From the NCBI GenBank assembly GCA_030512295.1, contig JAULSR010000002.1, positions 2,542,001-2,606,000 of the forward strand: a stretch of 64,000 bases of DNA, read 5' to 3'. The notes beneath the pieces were generated by a model. That model worked only from the letters and a program-made list of their open reading frames with translations, made no database searches and was not told the DNA's origin. This DNA is from Bombardia bombarda. Taxonomy: Eukaryota > Ascomycota > Sordariomycetes > Sordariales > Lasiosphaeriaceae. Positions 12,192-24,373 of this stretch are shown here, in pieces (position 1 is the first letter of the stretch; the number at the start of each line of letters is the position of its first letter). Both the position numbers and the translations under genes were made by a program.

Positions 12192-13003
12192 GGTGGGCAG
12201 TTTTCGGGCGGAGGAGGTGTACAACTGCTTGACATGATCTTGTGGCTAATTTTCGAGGTAGAGGTAGGCCTGCTTCTAGGATCACATGTGTGGATGTGTA
12301 GGTGTCTATCTCGTTGGTGGTAAGTACCTATCTTCCACATTCGAAGACCGGCGTTGAAGATAGACACCAGGCGCAGTTGGCGAATTGGGTAATGGTGAAA
12401 GAATAAAAATTACCTACCTCTACCTAGACTACTAGTAGTTGCGATTGTAATAATCAAGGCGGCGCGAACCCGCTTGCGCGAGACGTTTCGACGTTGGAGA
12501 TGCACGAGGTAATCATCCATTCGAATAATGCGCCTATCGCTCAGCGCCCAATTGTCCAGCTGCAGCACCAAGGGGGCCACTCGATAAGGCTGAAGTTGGG
12601 CAACTACAGGGGGATAGCGTGGCTAGTTGGCCCCTAGGAGTTTCATCCATCCAGTAACAGAGCGCCTTAGGTAAGGTGGACAGCTACCCCAGCTTTCGCT
12701 CTACTACGTCTAACGAGATGGAACCCGCTTAACGGAGAAGCAACCGTCCAACCGTTGCCAACCGCTACCACCCGCTCGCTACCAAGCCTAATTTGGGGAT
12801 TGACTCAGGCAGGGTCAGGGTTGACAGCTCCGATCAAGCTCCGAGCTCATTACCTATTTGCTGGTGCGCTGCAGACCAAACCCGTCTCGGTCTTTGTAGA
12901 GAGAGAGAGAGAGTCATTCATGTTGTTTATATAGTCCTGGCTTGCTTGCGTTTTCTGGAGACCAATTGACCACACAGGAACACTCAATTGGCACTTGCCC
13001 ATC
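12192..13003. promoter_or_regulatory. divergent promoter region, SCY1 / branched-chain aminotransferase
   Basis: The 0.8 kb separates two head-to-head genes. It contains a TGACTCA element at 12801-12807 and a short GA repeat at about 12898-12913. No open frame with coding character was seen. Confidence 0.6.
12801..12807. promoter_or_regulatory. TGACTCA, candidate CPC1/Gcn4 site
   Basis: An exact TGACTCA lies about 200 bp upstream of the aminotransferase start. Gcn4/CPC1 sites of this form drive amino-acid biosynthesis genes under starvation, which fits the downstream gene. The assignment is inferred from sequence and context only; exact matches elsewhere in the window are at about the number expected by chance. 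Confidence 0.45.
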
Positions 13004-14329
13004 ATGCTGCGGCCTCTCTTCCCCGGTTGCGCTTCCTCCCTCAGAGCTGCGGCGTCCAGGACGTCGCGGCCGATATTGAGCTCCTCATGGCAGACTATTG
13101 CTGCTGCCCGCCAGTATAGCATCAAGCCTGCTACTGCGCCCAGCACAGCCGATATCGACCCTACCAAGCTCACCATCGAGAAGACGACCTCGCCCAAGTC
13201 GCTGAAGAAGCCCGAGGATCTTATCTTTGGACGCAACTTTACAGGTAAAGACACACCTCTCCACATATACCTACACAATACCCCCCTATACTAACATCCC
13301 ACCTCCCACCTCCCACCAGACCACATGCTCACCATCGAATGGGACGCCACCACCGGCTGGAAGACCCCCGAGATCAAGCCCTACCAGAACCTCTCCCTCG
13401 ACCCGGCCACCTGCGTCTTCCACTACGCCTTCGAGTGCTTCGAAGGCATGAAGGCCTACCGCGACAAGTCGTCCAACATCCGCCTCTTCCGCCCCGACCG
13501 CAACATGTCCCGCTTCAACAAGTCCGCCGCCCGCATCGCCCTGCCCACCTTCTCGCCCGCCGCCCTGACCGAGCTCATCGCCACCTTCACCAAGCTCGAG
13601 TCGCGCTTCATCCCCGACGCGCGCGGCTACTCGCTCTACCTGCGCCCCACCCTCATCGGCACCCAGCGCACCCTCGGCGTCGGCCCGCCCGGCTCCGCCC
13701 TGCTCTACGTCATCGCCTCGCCCGTCGGCCCCTACTACCCCACCGGCTTCAAGGCCGTCTCGCTCGAGGCGACCGACTACGCCGTGCGCGCCTGGCCCGG
13801 CGGCGTCGGCGACAAGAAGCTCGGCGCCAACTACGCGCCCTGCATCGTGCCCCAGCGCGAGGCCATGAGCCGCGGCTTCCAGCAGAACCTGTGGCTGTTC
13901 GGCGAGGAGGAGTACGTCACCGAGGTCGGCACCATGAATTTCTTTGTCGCCATCAAGAACAAGGAGACGGGTCAGAAGGAGCTGATCACGGCGCCGCTGG
14001 ACGGCACCATCCTCGAGGGCGTGACGCGCGACTCGGTGCTCGCGCTGGCGCGGGAGCGGCTCGAGCCGGAGGGGTGGAAGATCTCGGAGCGCAAGTACAC
14101 GATGAAGGAGCTGGACGAGGCGGCCGAGGAGGGCAGGTTTATTGAGGCGTTTGGCGCCGGGACGGCGGCGGTCGTGAGCCCGGTGCGCGCGGTCAGCTGG
14201 AAGGGCAAGCTGGTCAACTGCGGGTTGAAGGATAACGAGGAGAGCGGGGAGATTACGCTCAAGATGAAGTCGTGGATGGAGGCGAGGCAGTATGGTGATG
14301 AGGAGCATGAGTGGAGCTATGTTTGCTAG
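13004..14329 (+). CDS. BAT1: branched-chain-amino-acid aminotransferase, mitochondrial
   Basis: Two exons, 13004-13244 and 13320-14329, give about 416 residues. It is a fold-type IV PLP enzyme that interconverts leucine, isoleucine and valine with their 2-oxo acids, using glutamate/2-oxoglutarate. Visible signatures are FEGMKAYR, YLRPTLIGT, the PLP lysine in GDKKLGANYAP (about K247), EVGTMNFF and GTILEGVTRDS. The first ~45 residues are rich in Arg, Ser and Ala with few acids, a typical mitochondrial targeting sequence. An in-frame ATG also lies at 12995; MLRPLF at 13004 looks the better presequence start. The single intron is 75 bp. The coding strand goes from C-rich to G-rich along the gene. 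A CPC1-like site lies upstream. Which of the fungal paralogues this is cannot be settled. Confidence 0.95.
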
Positions 14330-15570
14330 GTGTCTAGCAGGGGGACGAAAGTAGAGGAGTTGTAAGTAAGGATTGGTCGGGACAAGGGGGCGGCGGATAT
14401 ATATCGACTGATTCGTTGTATATGGAAAAGAAAGAAAAACGGAAAAATGCTAAAAAGGGAAATGCCGAAGAGGGGGGAGGGAACAACGGGGTTGGATACA
14501 GGGAGGGAGGCAATAGTATCGCTCACCTGTATCTGTGTGTATTTTCGGCTCTGTTTATATACCAAAGGAGATAGGATTTTCTCTTGCAGAAAGAGAGAGC
14601 AGTAATAGACATAAAATGCGTCTTCGCCCATTAGCTTGCTTGCTTACCTTTGTCTTACCACGGATGGCCGCATGACCCATACCATAACAAACTCGAAGCT
14701 ACCTAACTTCCATTGATTTCCTGCCCTGACCAACACCGAATCAACTGACTTGACATCGCGACTTAAGAGATTCGTCGGCACAAATATACCTATGTATAGC
14801 TGGAGGAGGACACAAGGGTATAGGTAGGTGGGTATGCCTAGACTCGTCTATCGAGTTGTATAATACATAGAGATGGGATGCTTCTTGTCTATGTCGTCTG
14901 TCCATGGGCGTGAGAGATGAATAGAGAACAAAAGTGAAAAGAAAGAAAAGTGAAAAGAAAAGTATGTACTACCGAAGTGGACCAAAGAGAGCGAGAGGGA
15001 GAGAGAGGGTATTGAAGACCAACAATTGAGCAACTGACAGAAAAACGATGGTTGAAATAGTAACAACCCCCCCGAACAAACCCAAGCCGAGCGCAATGCC
15101 AGTAACAACACAATGTACATGTATATGTTTCCCGAGTGTGGTCGATGACAACAATGGTGATATGGAAAGCATTTCCCCCCATCGTTAACCTGTCTCTATC
15201 TCTGCCTCTGTCTGCCTGTTTGTCTCTATTCGGGGGAGGAAAGGAACCCGGGCCCGTGGGGGCCGCCGTCTGCCACAATCGACCCTCAGCAATCGGTCAT
15301 CAACCGTCAATCTCGTCGAATCTGATCCATATCTCTGCCTATGCCTCGCCATATGTATCTCTGTGTTTTTTTATACGTTTCCTTTTTTTCGTCTAGCATT
15401 TCTCTACGACAAAACAAAGACAAAATAATAAGAAGGTTCCCATCAAGCCGCCAAAGGCTTTTCTACTACCTATTTAGCTATTCTTTTCCATGCTATCATG
15501 TTTGATGTGCAGCCGCCTGAAACCAAGTGCGTCATGTTGTTGCTGTTGCCTTGTACACAAGAGTTCCTCT
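14330..15570. other. convergent 3' intergenic region
   Basis: The 1.2 kb between converging genes should hold two 3' untranslated regions. There is a purine-rich stretch around 14930-15010 and pyrimidine-rich stretches to its right. No gene was recognised. Confidence 0.6.
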
Positions 15571-16185
15571 TCACTTCTTCTCGGGATCCTCCAGGATGCC
15601 CTCGGCCTCTAATCTCCTGCGAGCCTCCTCGAGCGCCCAGGTTTGTATCCTAGTTTCATGTGCGTTAGCAACTGGGCTTTGCTTCGGGTAGTTATATATA
15701 AGGTACGTGTGTGTGGCAGAATTCGACATGACGCAAGCCGTCACAACAAGAGCCCAATCTCACGTCACCCGCCCATCCAACCCCTCGAGATATCGAGACG
15801 CCAGAGCCACATCACAGAGACAACATAGTCCACCACACACACACACACCCAACTACAAAGAGAAAAGCACAGGGGCAACAGCTACTCACGAGGTATCCGG
15901 CTTGAACGCATAGGCAATCGTGAACAGCGCAATGCTGCCGCAGAAGCCGTAGAAGAAGGGTCCCTCCCAGCCCTCGTTCTGGTACTTCTCGCCCGGCTTG
16001 ACGCCAAACAGCCAGCCCGTGGGGGGGTCGTACTGCGAGCCGTGGGCGCCACCGGCCGCGCGGGGCGTCGTGGAGAAGGCGGCCATCTGGGACGAAGCAG
16101 TTGTGGTGCTGGTGCTGGTGCTGGTGCTGCGCTGCACTGCGCGGGCGGCGCGCAGGCACGAGCTCGGGCGGATGACGGCCGGCAT
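15571..16185 (-). CDS. NADH:ubiquinone oxidoreductase (complex I) ESSS / NDUFB11-type subunit
   Basis: Two exons, 16185-15890 and 15649-15571, give 124 residues. The core PTGWLFGVKPGEKYQNEGWE followed by one membrane segment and KPDTSIQTWALEEARRRL matches the ESSS accessory subunit of complex I, which sits in the membrane arm in the inner mitochondrial membrane. The N terminus (MPAVIRPSSCLRAARAVQRS and a Ser/Thr run) looks like a mitochondrial presequence. The start at 16185 is preferred to an upstream in-frame Met at 16260, because presequence character begins there. The last exon encodes only 26 residues and is easily missed; its intron is long (240 bp) but the joint restores the family's conserved TWALEEA motif. 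Confidence 0.9.
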
Positions 16186-17425
16186 GTTCAGCCGATTCTT
16201 CAAATCGATCGATCGGTGGTGGAAAAGAGTCGGTCGGGGATTGATTGATTCCAAGATCAATCAATCAATTAATCAATCAAAATGGCAATTGGCGCGCGCT
16301 CCTCTGAGCTTGGGATTGTATGTGTGCTGTCTTGCAGCGGGCGGGCGGCGACGAATGACAAGGAAAAAAACAGACGGAGTGGAGAGAGGGGGGCCAACCC
16401 ACAGGTGATGGGTTCGAGGTTTGGTGGTCGGTGGTGGTCGGTGATGCGACGGAGAGGTGTTGCTGGGAAAGCAAGCTAAGCAAGCAAGCTAGGCAAAGTG
16501 GCTCACTGACTCCTCCTCCCGTGATCGCCAATTGCCGCCGCGAGCGGGCTGACACGGCTGACTGAGAGCTCCCTGTGTCGGGAATCAGGGATGCGTGGGT
16601 CACGTGAGCTGTTGGAGAACCGTGCTTTCTTTCCCCGGGATAAAGGATAAGACCCTGGCAAGCAAATCGCTCAGCACTCGTCACTTGTCAGTTGCGCGCC
16701 CCGTGCGGGAATCTCCCCGTATCTTGCCGACGACTCCCGACTTATTCTTCCTCCTATGTCAAGTGTTTTATGTTTGAGATCTGTTTCGTTTCGTTATCGG
16801 TATCCATATTATGTTGTTAGTCTCGCAAATGCTGCTCAGGTCCTCAGCACTTGCAGGGCTCGAATAACCCTACAAACGCAGGACTTACACACAAATTCAT
16901 TCATATTAGACGATGAATAACTGAAGTGTGTTGCAAATGCGCGATTTTTGTAGACGAAAAGTGCCAATTACGCTACCTAGCTATCACCAAACCCAGGTCT
17001 TGCGATCTGCATCTATCTGGACTACCTATCTAGAGTCTAGCTGCTCTAAGACTTTTCTTGTTGGCAATCAGAAATATCCTCCCCTAATCTGCTTTTGTGA
17101 CCCAAAGTTATCGAAGAACCGACTCTTGGTTTGTGTGTTCCAGAAGACTAAAAAAACTCATCGCTAACAAGATAACAAATACCAAAAAAGCAAAAGAAAA
17201 AAGAAAAGGGGGCACGCTGTGAAATCCAAATCCCGAAACCGCTGATAGTGACACCAAAGCTGTTGATCCCTTGCTGTCCCGTCTCTTTTTACCCATCCCT
17301 GCAGTCAATCTTACCGCAAAATATCGTGACCACCAAATTTATAGAGCTGTTCGTATACCTGTTTTCGTATGGTTTGCTCCATATCGTATGTTGGCTCCTC
17401 GTCTGGCGGCCTTGCAACGACGCAA
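16186..17425. other. intergenic region, ESSS promoter side and Argonaute 3' side
   Basis: Both flanking genes point left, so this 1.2 kb holds the promoter of the ESSS gene and the 3' region of the Argonaute gene. Repeated ATCAAT/TTGATT motifs occur at 16240-16280. No gene was recognised. Confidence 0.6.
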
Positions 17426-20400
17426 TTAAATGTAGTACATAGTGTCAGCTAGGTTCTTGTGGATCTGGCGAGCTTTAACATTTTCCTTGCTAGCAGTATC
17501 CGCGGTGCTGATGCTCTCGTTGTCGTTAAAGAGCTCGTCCTTATGGATCCTGGCTCTCGTGCACACTAGGTCTGCGTAGTAGGCTGGTGGACAGATGCTG
17601 ACTGCCTTAGTCGCGCGTCCGTACAGGTAGCACATGTCGTGCGTCAGCTTCTCGAGAACGCTGGCCGCTTTGTCGCCATGGTCCGCTCGGAAGATCTCGT
17701 CAACTAGGACCGTGTAGTGGGCTGGTCGCGCGGTACCTAGATGTAGGGAAAATAGTTAGCAAACCGTAGCATACGCGTATAATACGATGAAGATGGATCA
17801 ATAATATTAGTACGCAGACATACCTTGAAGAGAGGCATGCGCCTGCAGGAAGAAGTCCCAATATCGCACGTTAGTCACGCCGCGATCGACGACGGTTCCC
17901 TCCCTGGGGCTCTTTGACCGAAAGTGCATGTGGTCTTTATCAGTGGGATAGAAGCGCGTCTGGTGGCGCTTGACGGACACGATAAGGGTGACTCGCGGCT
18001 GCTGGCCGGCCTTGTACAGCTTCTTACAAGCGCTGCGAATATGGGGTAGCTCTTTATCAATAACCGTCTTGAATTGCCCCTCCGAGACGCCGTCGCGGTA
18101 GATGAGAATATTCTCTGGCAGGCGATTCATGTTTTTCTTCTGCCATAGGAGAAGTCTGTTCTGAAACTCCTGGTCAAGTCTTGCGTCAAGCATCTCAACT
18201 CGGCGCTCGCCGCTCCAGGCGGTCGCCGGCCATTGGGCAAGATCGCTATCAACACTCGAGACCAATCCAACCATGCTGGGCGCATTATCGGCCGCGCCGG
18301 GCGCCAGGTTCGTTGGGTGGGTCACGTCGTAGCCCACAACCATTGTCTTGCCAGACTTGATCAGGCCAATTTCGTCCTTGAGCTTGTGATTGACACCGCC
18401 GAATTTGAGGTTGACCTTTAGGGCGACATTAGCGAAGTAGCCGAATTGTCCCTTCTCGTTCAGAATCTTGTCTTGGACGACGCAAACTGTCGGAATTCCG
18501 AATACAACGTCGGCATACTTCTTCACCGTGTTGTAAACCACGGTATCTTTGTCATTGAGAATCACAATGACTAGCTCCGGTCGCTGTTTAGACCCAGCAA
18601 GTTTAGCAAAAGCTGACCTGATGCCTGCGTCACCTGCGCTGATCTGAGCTGTGACACCGGCCGGGGGATTCGCCTGTTTGTTGATACTTATGCCCATATT
18701 ACTTGCCATGAACCCGGCAAATTTTTCGACGGTGGGCTTCACCTCGTTGTATCTATCCGGATATCCGGCAATATAGAGGTATGTCCAGGTACGGATGGGT
18801 CTTCCAGCCTTGATGACCTTGACTCCCTTCATTAGCCAACCGCCATTGTCAGGCTGGACGGCTTCGATTCCATTGCCCTTGGCGTATGCGACCGAGGGAG
18901 GCTGGAGTTCGCGACCCTTGACCGTAAGAAGCTCTGGGTCGACCCCGATACCAAAGCTCTTGAGCAGATTGTTGTTGTCCAGACCAAGCAACAGTCTGGC
19001 GGATGTCGTGATGGACTTGGCGTTGCTAGACGGCGCACGGCAGGAAAACTGGATCATGTCATCTTGCTCCTTTCCAGTCAGCTTGGTTTTTACGGGCTGG
19101 CCGTCCTTCACCTTGCAAAGCTGGGCGAGTATATAGATAGGCTTAGCAGCTGAACCGATGTTGATCAGAGGATATTGCAAATTAACCGGGGAAGCCTTGT
19201 TGAAATGACCGGGGTATCTCGCGTAATAATACTCGTCGACCTTGACGTATGTGTTAAACTTGAGGTTCCCCGGTGCAGACGCCGTCGAACCTTGCAGCTG
19301 ACGCATATAGAACTTGGCCGAACCCGGGCCTACAAACTCATGCTTTGGCTGGAATTGAGGGGCCTCAGCTAGCGTTTTACCACCGGCCATACCGTCCTTG
19401 TAGTGAGCTAGACCAATCATTGTGCGTTCGACAATGATCCAGTCACCCGCTTTAGCGCCAGGAACCTTGACCTGGATCCGAGACTTGCTCAGAAACTTGT
19501 GGATGTTGCTTAGGTTTCTAGTGGCCTTTGCCTGTTCTTTAGGTGGCATAATCAAAAAATGGGCCATGTGTACAATGCCCAATTCATCGAAGAGCTGTAC
19601 CAAGGGGAGAGGCTTCCTGAAAATGCTGTGGGTGACGTTCGTGTTGAGGAGGAGCCTTCCGGTAGCTGGACGGACGCTCTGGAAATATCCACGCAAGATT
19701 GAGATAGTACCAGCAGAGCTCAATGAAGCAGACTCGATCCTGCCAGCATCGGTCGCGAAGAAACGGAATGCTCCAACGGCGGCGGCGTTCGGGTCCACTC
19801 GGGCAGTGTGTCCGAGGATTATTCCAAGGGCATCCAACTCATTCGCGTACTTGAGAAAATTTTCGTCGGTTACCGGATCGATCATCTTTTGCAGGTACTT
19901 GATCAGTTCATCGATATAGATGGAATCGGGTCCATTAAACTTGACAGCCCAAGTTTCGACTCGGCTTGAAGCTCCACCAGAAGTCAGGTCGACTTTAATC
20001 GTGGCATCAGCTGGGAGGGCCAGCTTCTTGGCCGAGATCATCTTATCTTTGAACTCGGACGCGACAATGGAGCCTGCTGGTAGTTGCTTCAACGCGAGTC
20101 CGATAATTTCCGCCAGCTTCCTTCCTTTGGCCTCCTTGGCTTTTTTCGCCTCTGTGCTGCCCTTGGCACCCTTAGGGCCCTTGGCTTGAGTTTGAGGCTG
20201 GACAGCCTCGGACGGCTTGTGGGTGACTTCCAAATTGTACTTGAACAGGCCCGCACTTCTGACGTTGAGCTTGAAATAGTTTGCCCAAAGTACAATGTTG
20301 GTACCGCTTGTGCCAAAATTAGGTCGGTTGGGGAAGACATTGTCGGATGAGCTTTGTGCAACTGAGAGCTTGCTCATCTTGGAAGAAAGCGAAGCGGCGG

Positions 20401-20740
20401 GGGGATGATCCCGAATCCAGGCATCCTCGAGAGCCGTAATTTGGGCATCGGGAGGCGGGATCGGTCGTCCTTGGCTAGAATCCGGTTAGTGTCATTATCG
20501 TGATGGCGATAGTATAGATGTGTTAACCACTTACCCATGAACATCGCCATCGCTAGAGCCTCCACGGCCGCCTCTAAAGCCACCACCGCCTCGGCCACGA
20601 TCACCGCCGCCACGGTAATCGCCGCCGCCGCCTCGATAGCTGCCGCCGCGGTAGTCACCACGACCTCCACGACCTCCGCCTCGGTCACTAGCGCCGCCGC
20701 GTTGGCCGCCGCGACCTCTGCCGCGGTAGTTATCAGCCAT
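17426..20740 (-). CDS. qde-2: Argonaute (QDE-2-like) small-RNA effector
   Basis: Three exons, 20740-20535, 20474-17824 and 17736-17426, give about 1,055 residues. Argonautes bind small guide RNAs and cleave or silence matching transcripts. The first ~68 residues are Arg-Gly rich (MADNYRGRGRGG...), a common Argonaute head that may be methylated. N, linker, PAZ (around FDELGIVHMAHF), MID and PIWI regions follow in the usual order. Catalytic residues are present: D785 in GYDVTHP, D863 in YRDGVSEGQ, and H959 in PAHYTVL; a glutamate in RRVEMLD may be the fourth. The protein should therefore be slicing-competent. The last exon carries the end of PIWI (YYADLVCTRAR). Introns are 60 and 87 bp. Filamentous fungi often have two Argonautes (quelling and meiotic silencing types); the RG-rich N terminus favours QDE-2, but this is not proven. 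Third-position bias is mild and does not show the gradient seen in neighbours. Confidence 0.93.
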
Positions 20741-22742
20741 GATAAGAAGTTAAAGAAGGGTGTGAAAAGCAGTGGCCTGGATGAGAAAGAAGTTAGTCGA
20801 TCGAAACGATGGAGAGTAGAAGGGTTCAGGGTCTGGGAGGCAGATGTGTTTGTTGAGAGTCTCCAGTAAGGGTTAGCTACCTTGAGTGTTAAGTGTTAAG
20901 ATGAAGAAAGAAGACGCGTCCTCACGAGCGGTGTTGCGAGTTCTGGGTCAAAAAAAGGTGGAAGTGAATGGTCACCCAAGGGACTGCGAGGGAGCGAAGA
21001 GGGGTGGGAAAGCTCTATATAGGAATACAGAGCAAACAAAAGCAAGGAATACTGAAGGGATGTTTTCGTGGCACTGCTCAGTCTAGTACCTGCCCGGTTC
21101 AGAGCTTCAGATACTATGTGTGCTCCCCCGATTGAGGGTTTGTTGTAAGGATGTAAAGAGAGTGCTAGAGAGACAATAGTCGTTGCTTTGAAGCTACCGA
21201 TCTCGTCGTGAAAGGCGAGGAAGGTGCGCGCTTTGGGAGCTTGCTCGCTCTGTGAGATCAGGCTGACGTCAGGCACACGTGAATCATAGTATGGGTCGAG
21301 GAGATTCGTCCAAATAGATGAGAAAGGGACGTATGGTGTGAGTGAATGATTTCTAGATTCGGTGGTTGCCTTAGCTGCACGCCGTCCCGCTCCTTAGCCC
21401 ACCAAGTCCACTTCTCACTGCAGACGCCTGCATGCATCGCGTAGTACGAAGTAGGCCTTACTGCATTATTAGTATCGTAACTTGTTATATCCAGGTGAGC
21501 AGCGAATAGCGAGCGATTAAACAGTCGAGCATTGGGTGGTATTATACCAAGCATCACCCCACGGTTTTCTGCACGTGTGCCTGGCAGCCCGATAGCAGCC
21601 ATCAACCCCAAGGAGCCAGAAATGGCTGTCTTGGCATCACGGCCAGGGGCTGTTATTGGGGTTCCCGGCCACCGAGGCGCTGGAACTGACAGCTCGCCTG
21701 TCCTCGGCAGGGTCAGCCACCCCGTCCCAGAGGTGATATGTCGACTGCAGCCGGTAAAGGAACCCGGAATGCAAATTTTGGGTTTAACGTAAAAAACAAC
21801 GTCCAGCGACCGCATCGACGAGTTCAATCTTGAAAGACAAGTAGGTAATTCACTGCATGTTTTATTCACCTCTGGTAAGCAAAACATCTGGGTAGATTCA
21901 AGATGTGCGCGGGACCCAGCATGAAGTAGCAAGGGACGCCGCTGGGATTTGTGTGGATAGGGAACTTGGATGCATGGGATGGAGCATACCGCCTGCTATC
22001 CGGCGGTCTGAAAGCCCTAACACATATCCCGTTCACACCGCCTGTTCTAATCACTTAACTTTGCTTCTTTTGCCGTCGAGCTCGCCGCCTCGCGACGACG
22101 CGTTTGAGGCAACCACTTCAGCCCGTTTGTCAGCACCAATAACTCGTCGAAATGGCGTGTGGCCAGATCGGAAACAAAACCTGCAAACGAAAACCAATAG
22201 CATTGAGCTGCATGTTGCCAGCACACCCACAGACCCGACAAACAGGGATCACCGCTGGGCGACGAGGCAGACTTATCCCGTAAGGCGGGGAGGTTCCCGA
22301 CTCTCAAGACCCAGGGTGCCTGGGCTGACGACCTTGGACCTATCACCTTCAACGACATCCATCATCGTGCATCCTCTTACCAGGCCACTCGATACTACCC
22401 ACCCCCAAGGCTCACACCTCTCTGGCTCACCACATGTCAAGACTTTGCAGCGGTCTCTGGGATTCACTCAGGACGAGATAAAATAGCTAGGTAATCGTGA
22501 ATATGTCCTTTCTCTAGATGTACAAGTCCTTACATAGTAGATGTCATGTTGTCATTCCACGTTCAGTTCGGTTACCCCAGTCACTTCCGTCCCCAGAGCA
22601 CGTTTTACAATACCTTATGCGTTACTTTATTTTTAACCCCATCCCCAACCGCATCCCTCTCCAACGCTCTAAACAGAAAAAATACCAAAAAAAAAAAAAA
22701 AAAACCTGTACATTTGACAAGTTATGAACCACACTAAACCAA
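20741..22742. other. 2 kb intergenic region upstream of Argonaute
   Basis: It holds the Argonaute promoter and the 3' region of the lectin-like gene. A TATATA-like stretch lies near 21015. Several open frames of 60-220 codons exist on both strands, but none shows a domain, splice consensus or coding bias. An A-run lies at about 22687-22704. No RNA gene was recognised. Confidence 0.55.
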
Positions 22743-24373
22743 TCAATCCATAGGCAAAAACCCCAAATCCTTCCATGTATCCCCATCAAACCAGACCTCC
22801 TTGATCTTGTTCTGGCTCTGATAATAACACCTAGTCATATCCGTCAAGGAGCTCATGTTGACATTGCTATAGTACCACAGCCCCTCCATCACGCAGCCGA
22901 TGCTGGTGCCATCATCGGCACCCGACAGCGCGTCGTGCGTTGTTGGACCCTTCCACGTGTTGGAGTCGTCGTCCTGGTACACATCATAGATGTCTTGGTC
23001 CGCGTTCTGGAACAGCACGTGGGTGTTGATCTCGTTGCCCTTGCGCGCGTAGGCGAAGGCGCCGATGGACGTGTTGTTGAGCGGTACATCGACGTTGGTG
23101 GAGCCTGTGATGTCCAGGTTAACTTCTCTGCTCTGCTCTACTACCCAACAGGGGTGGATAAGTACTTACCAGAAGCCGACCCCCAGCCCTGGATATCGGT
23201 ATCGCTCTTGGGAGGCGCATACGTGCTCAGCTCGCCCTGGCCGTCCACATACAAGAAGCCGATCGTGTCTAGGTACTGAACGGCGGTCGGCAGGATGGTC
23301 ATGCCCGTGTGCGCGCTGGCGGCAGCGTCCAGGATGCTCTCGTTCACCCATGCACCTGCCGAGTAGTCGTTGCGATGCCAGCGGAAGGTGCCATTCTTGT
23401 TCTGCGACAACACGTAGGGCCAAAAGGCCGACAGCTTCGTGTCCTTGTCCATGCTGTAGGAGAACTTGTTGATGTCGCTTGGGCTGCCCGTCGACGAGGT
23501 CTCGCCTTCCCTGAAATGCTGGCCCCTGAGCATGGAGTTGGAGTTGAGGTAGTAGAGCTCGACGCTGGGCTGTGTGGTGTGTCAGTTCGGTGCAGAAAAG
23601 AGGCATGTTCTGGTGGACGCAAAAGTGGCCAAAAGGGGGCTGCTAACATTGTCTGAATCAAGATTGGCTGCGGCGGCCATCGGTGTCCCGGCCATCGGCT
23701 GGATGGACGTGATTTCCTTCGGGGTGGACCAGTCATCAGTCGCGCTCGAGTATGTCGAGTATCGCACTACATCGTCGGGGCCCTGGTAGAACATCCAGAT
23801 GTTGAAGAAGCCCTGGCCACGCCACCCCGTGGCGGCAAACTGGGAGCCGACACGGACCGACTTCAGAGTCGGAATCGGCGTCGCGCTTGAAGTCGCGCTC
23901 GAGGTCGCACTCGTGTCTGTTGCTGTGCTAGGAGGGTCCGTGGCTGACGCCGAGTTGGATCCCCCATTTGCATTTTGTTGGCCCTGGGCAGAACCGGACC
24001 CGGAGTTCGACGATGCCGCCGCTGCTCGGCTGCCTAGTACGCCACCCAGAACGGCGCCCAGGATGACCAGCACAGCAATCACGCCGCCCAGGATGAAGAA
24101 GAGTCGTCGCCGCCCTGCTGCCTTTGGCGCGGCCTCGCCATCGAGTTCGGTAGGACCCGGCTGATACGCTCCATTCGTCGCGGCGGCCTTGTTGTATCCC
24201 ACGGGAAGCACCTGGTGGGCGTGCTGCATCGACTGTGGCGCGGCGTGAGGGTCGTGTTCGGTATGGTATGCCTCGGGGTCATGGCTTCCTTGAACCTCTG
24301 GGAAAGCCGACGAGTGCTGATCTGTCACCACTTCCAACCCCTCCTGGCCGTAGGCATGACTCGGCAGTGCCAT
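22743..24373 (-). CDS. membrane-anchored fucose-lectin-like beta-propeller protein
   Basis: Three exons, 24373-23648, 23569-23170 and 23104-22743, give 495 residues; introns are 78 and 65 bp. Residues 1-88 are a polar cytoplasmic-type head. Residues 91-114 form one strong membrane segment preceded by three arginines, which suggests type II orientation. A Ser/Thr/Gly-rich linker follows, then about 320 residues with repeated Trp/Tyr-rich blade-like segments (GFFNIWMFYQG, TKLSAFWPYVL, TIGFLYVDGQGELSTY, DIYDVYQDDD). This layout resembles fungal proteins related to the AAL-type fucose lectins. Sugar binding is inferred, not shown, and key binding residues were not aligned. The likely location is plasma or endomembrane, with the propeller outside. 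Possible N-glycosylation sites (NVS, NGT, NES, NNT, NMS) are scattered through the distal part. Confidence 0.68.

Noticed and set aside
13286..14308. 340-codon open frame antisense to the branched-chain aminotransferase
   Set aside because: It mirrors a GC-rich gene with strong third-position C/G bias, has no domain, and the sense protein is a clear enzyme.
21258..21932. 224-codon minus-strand frame upstream of Argonaute
   Set aside because: No domain, no codon bias like the real genes, no supporting splice pattern.
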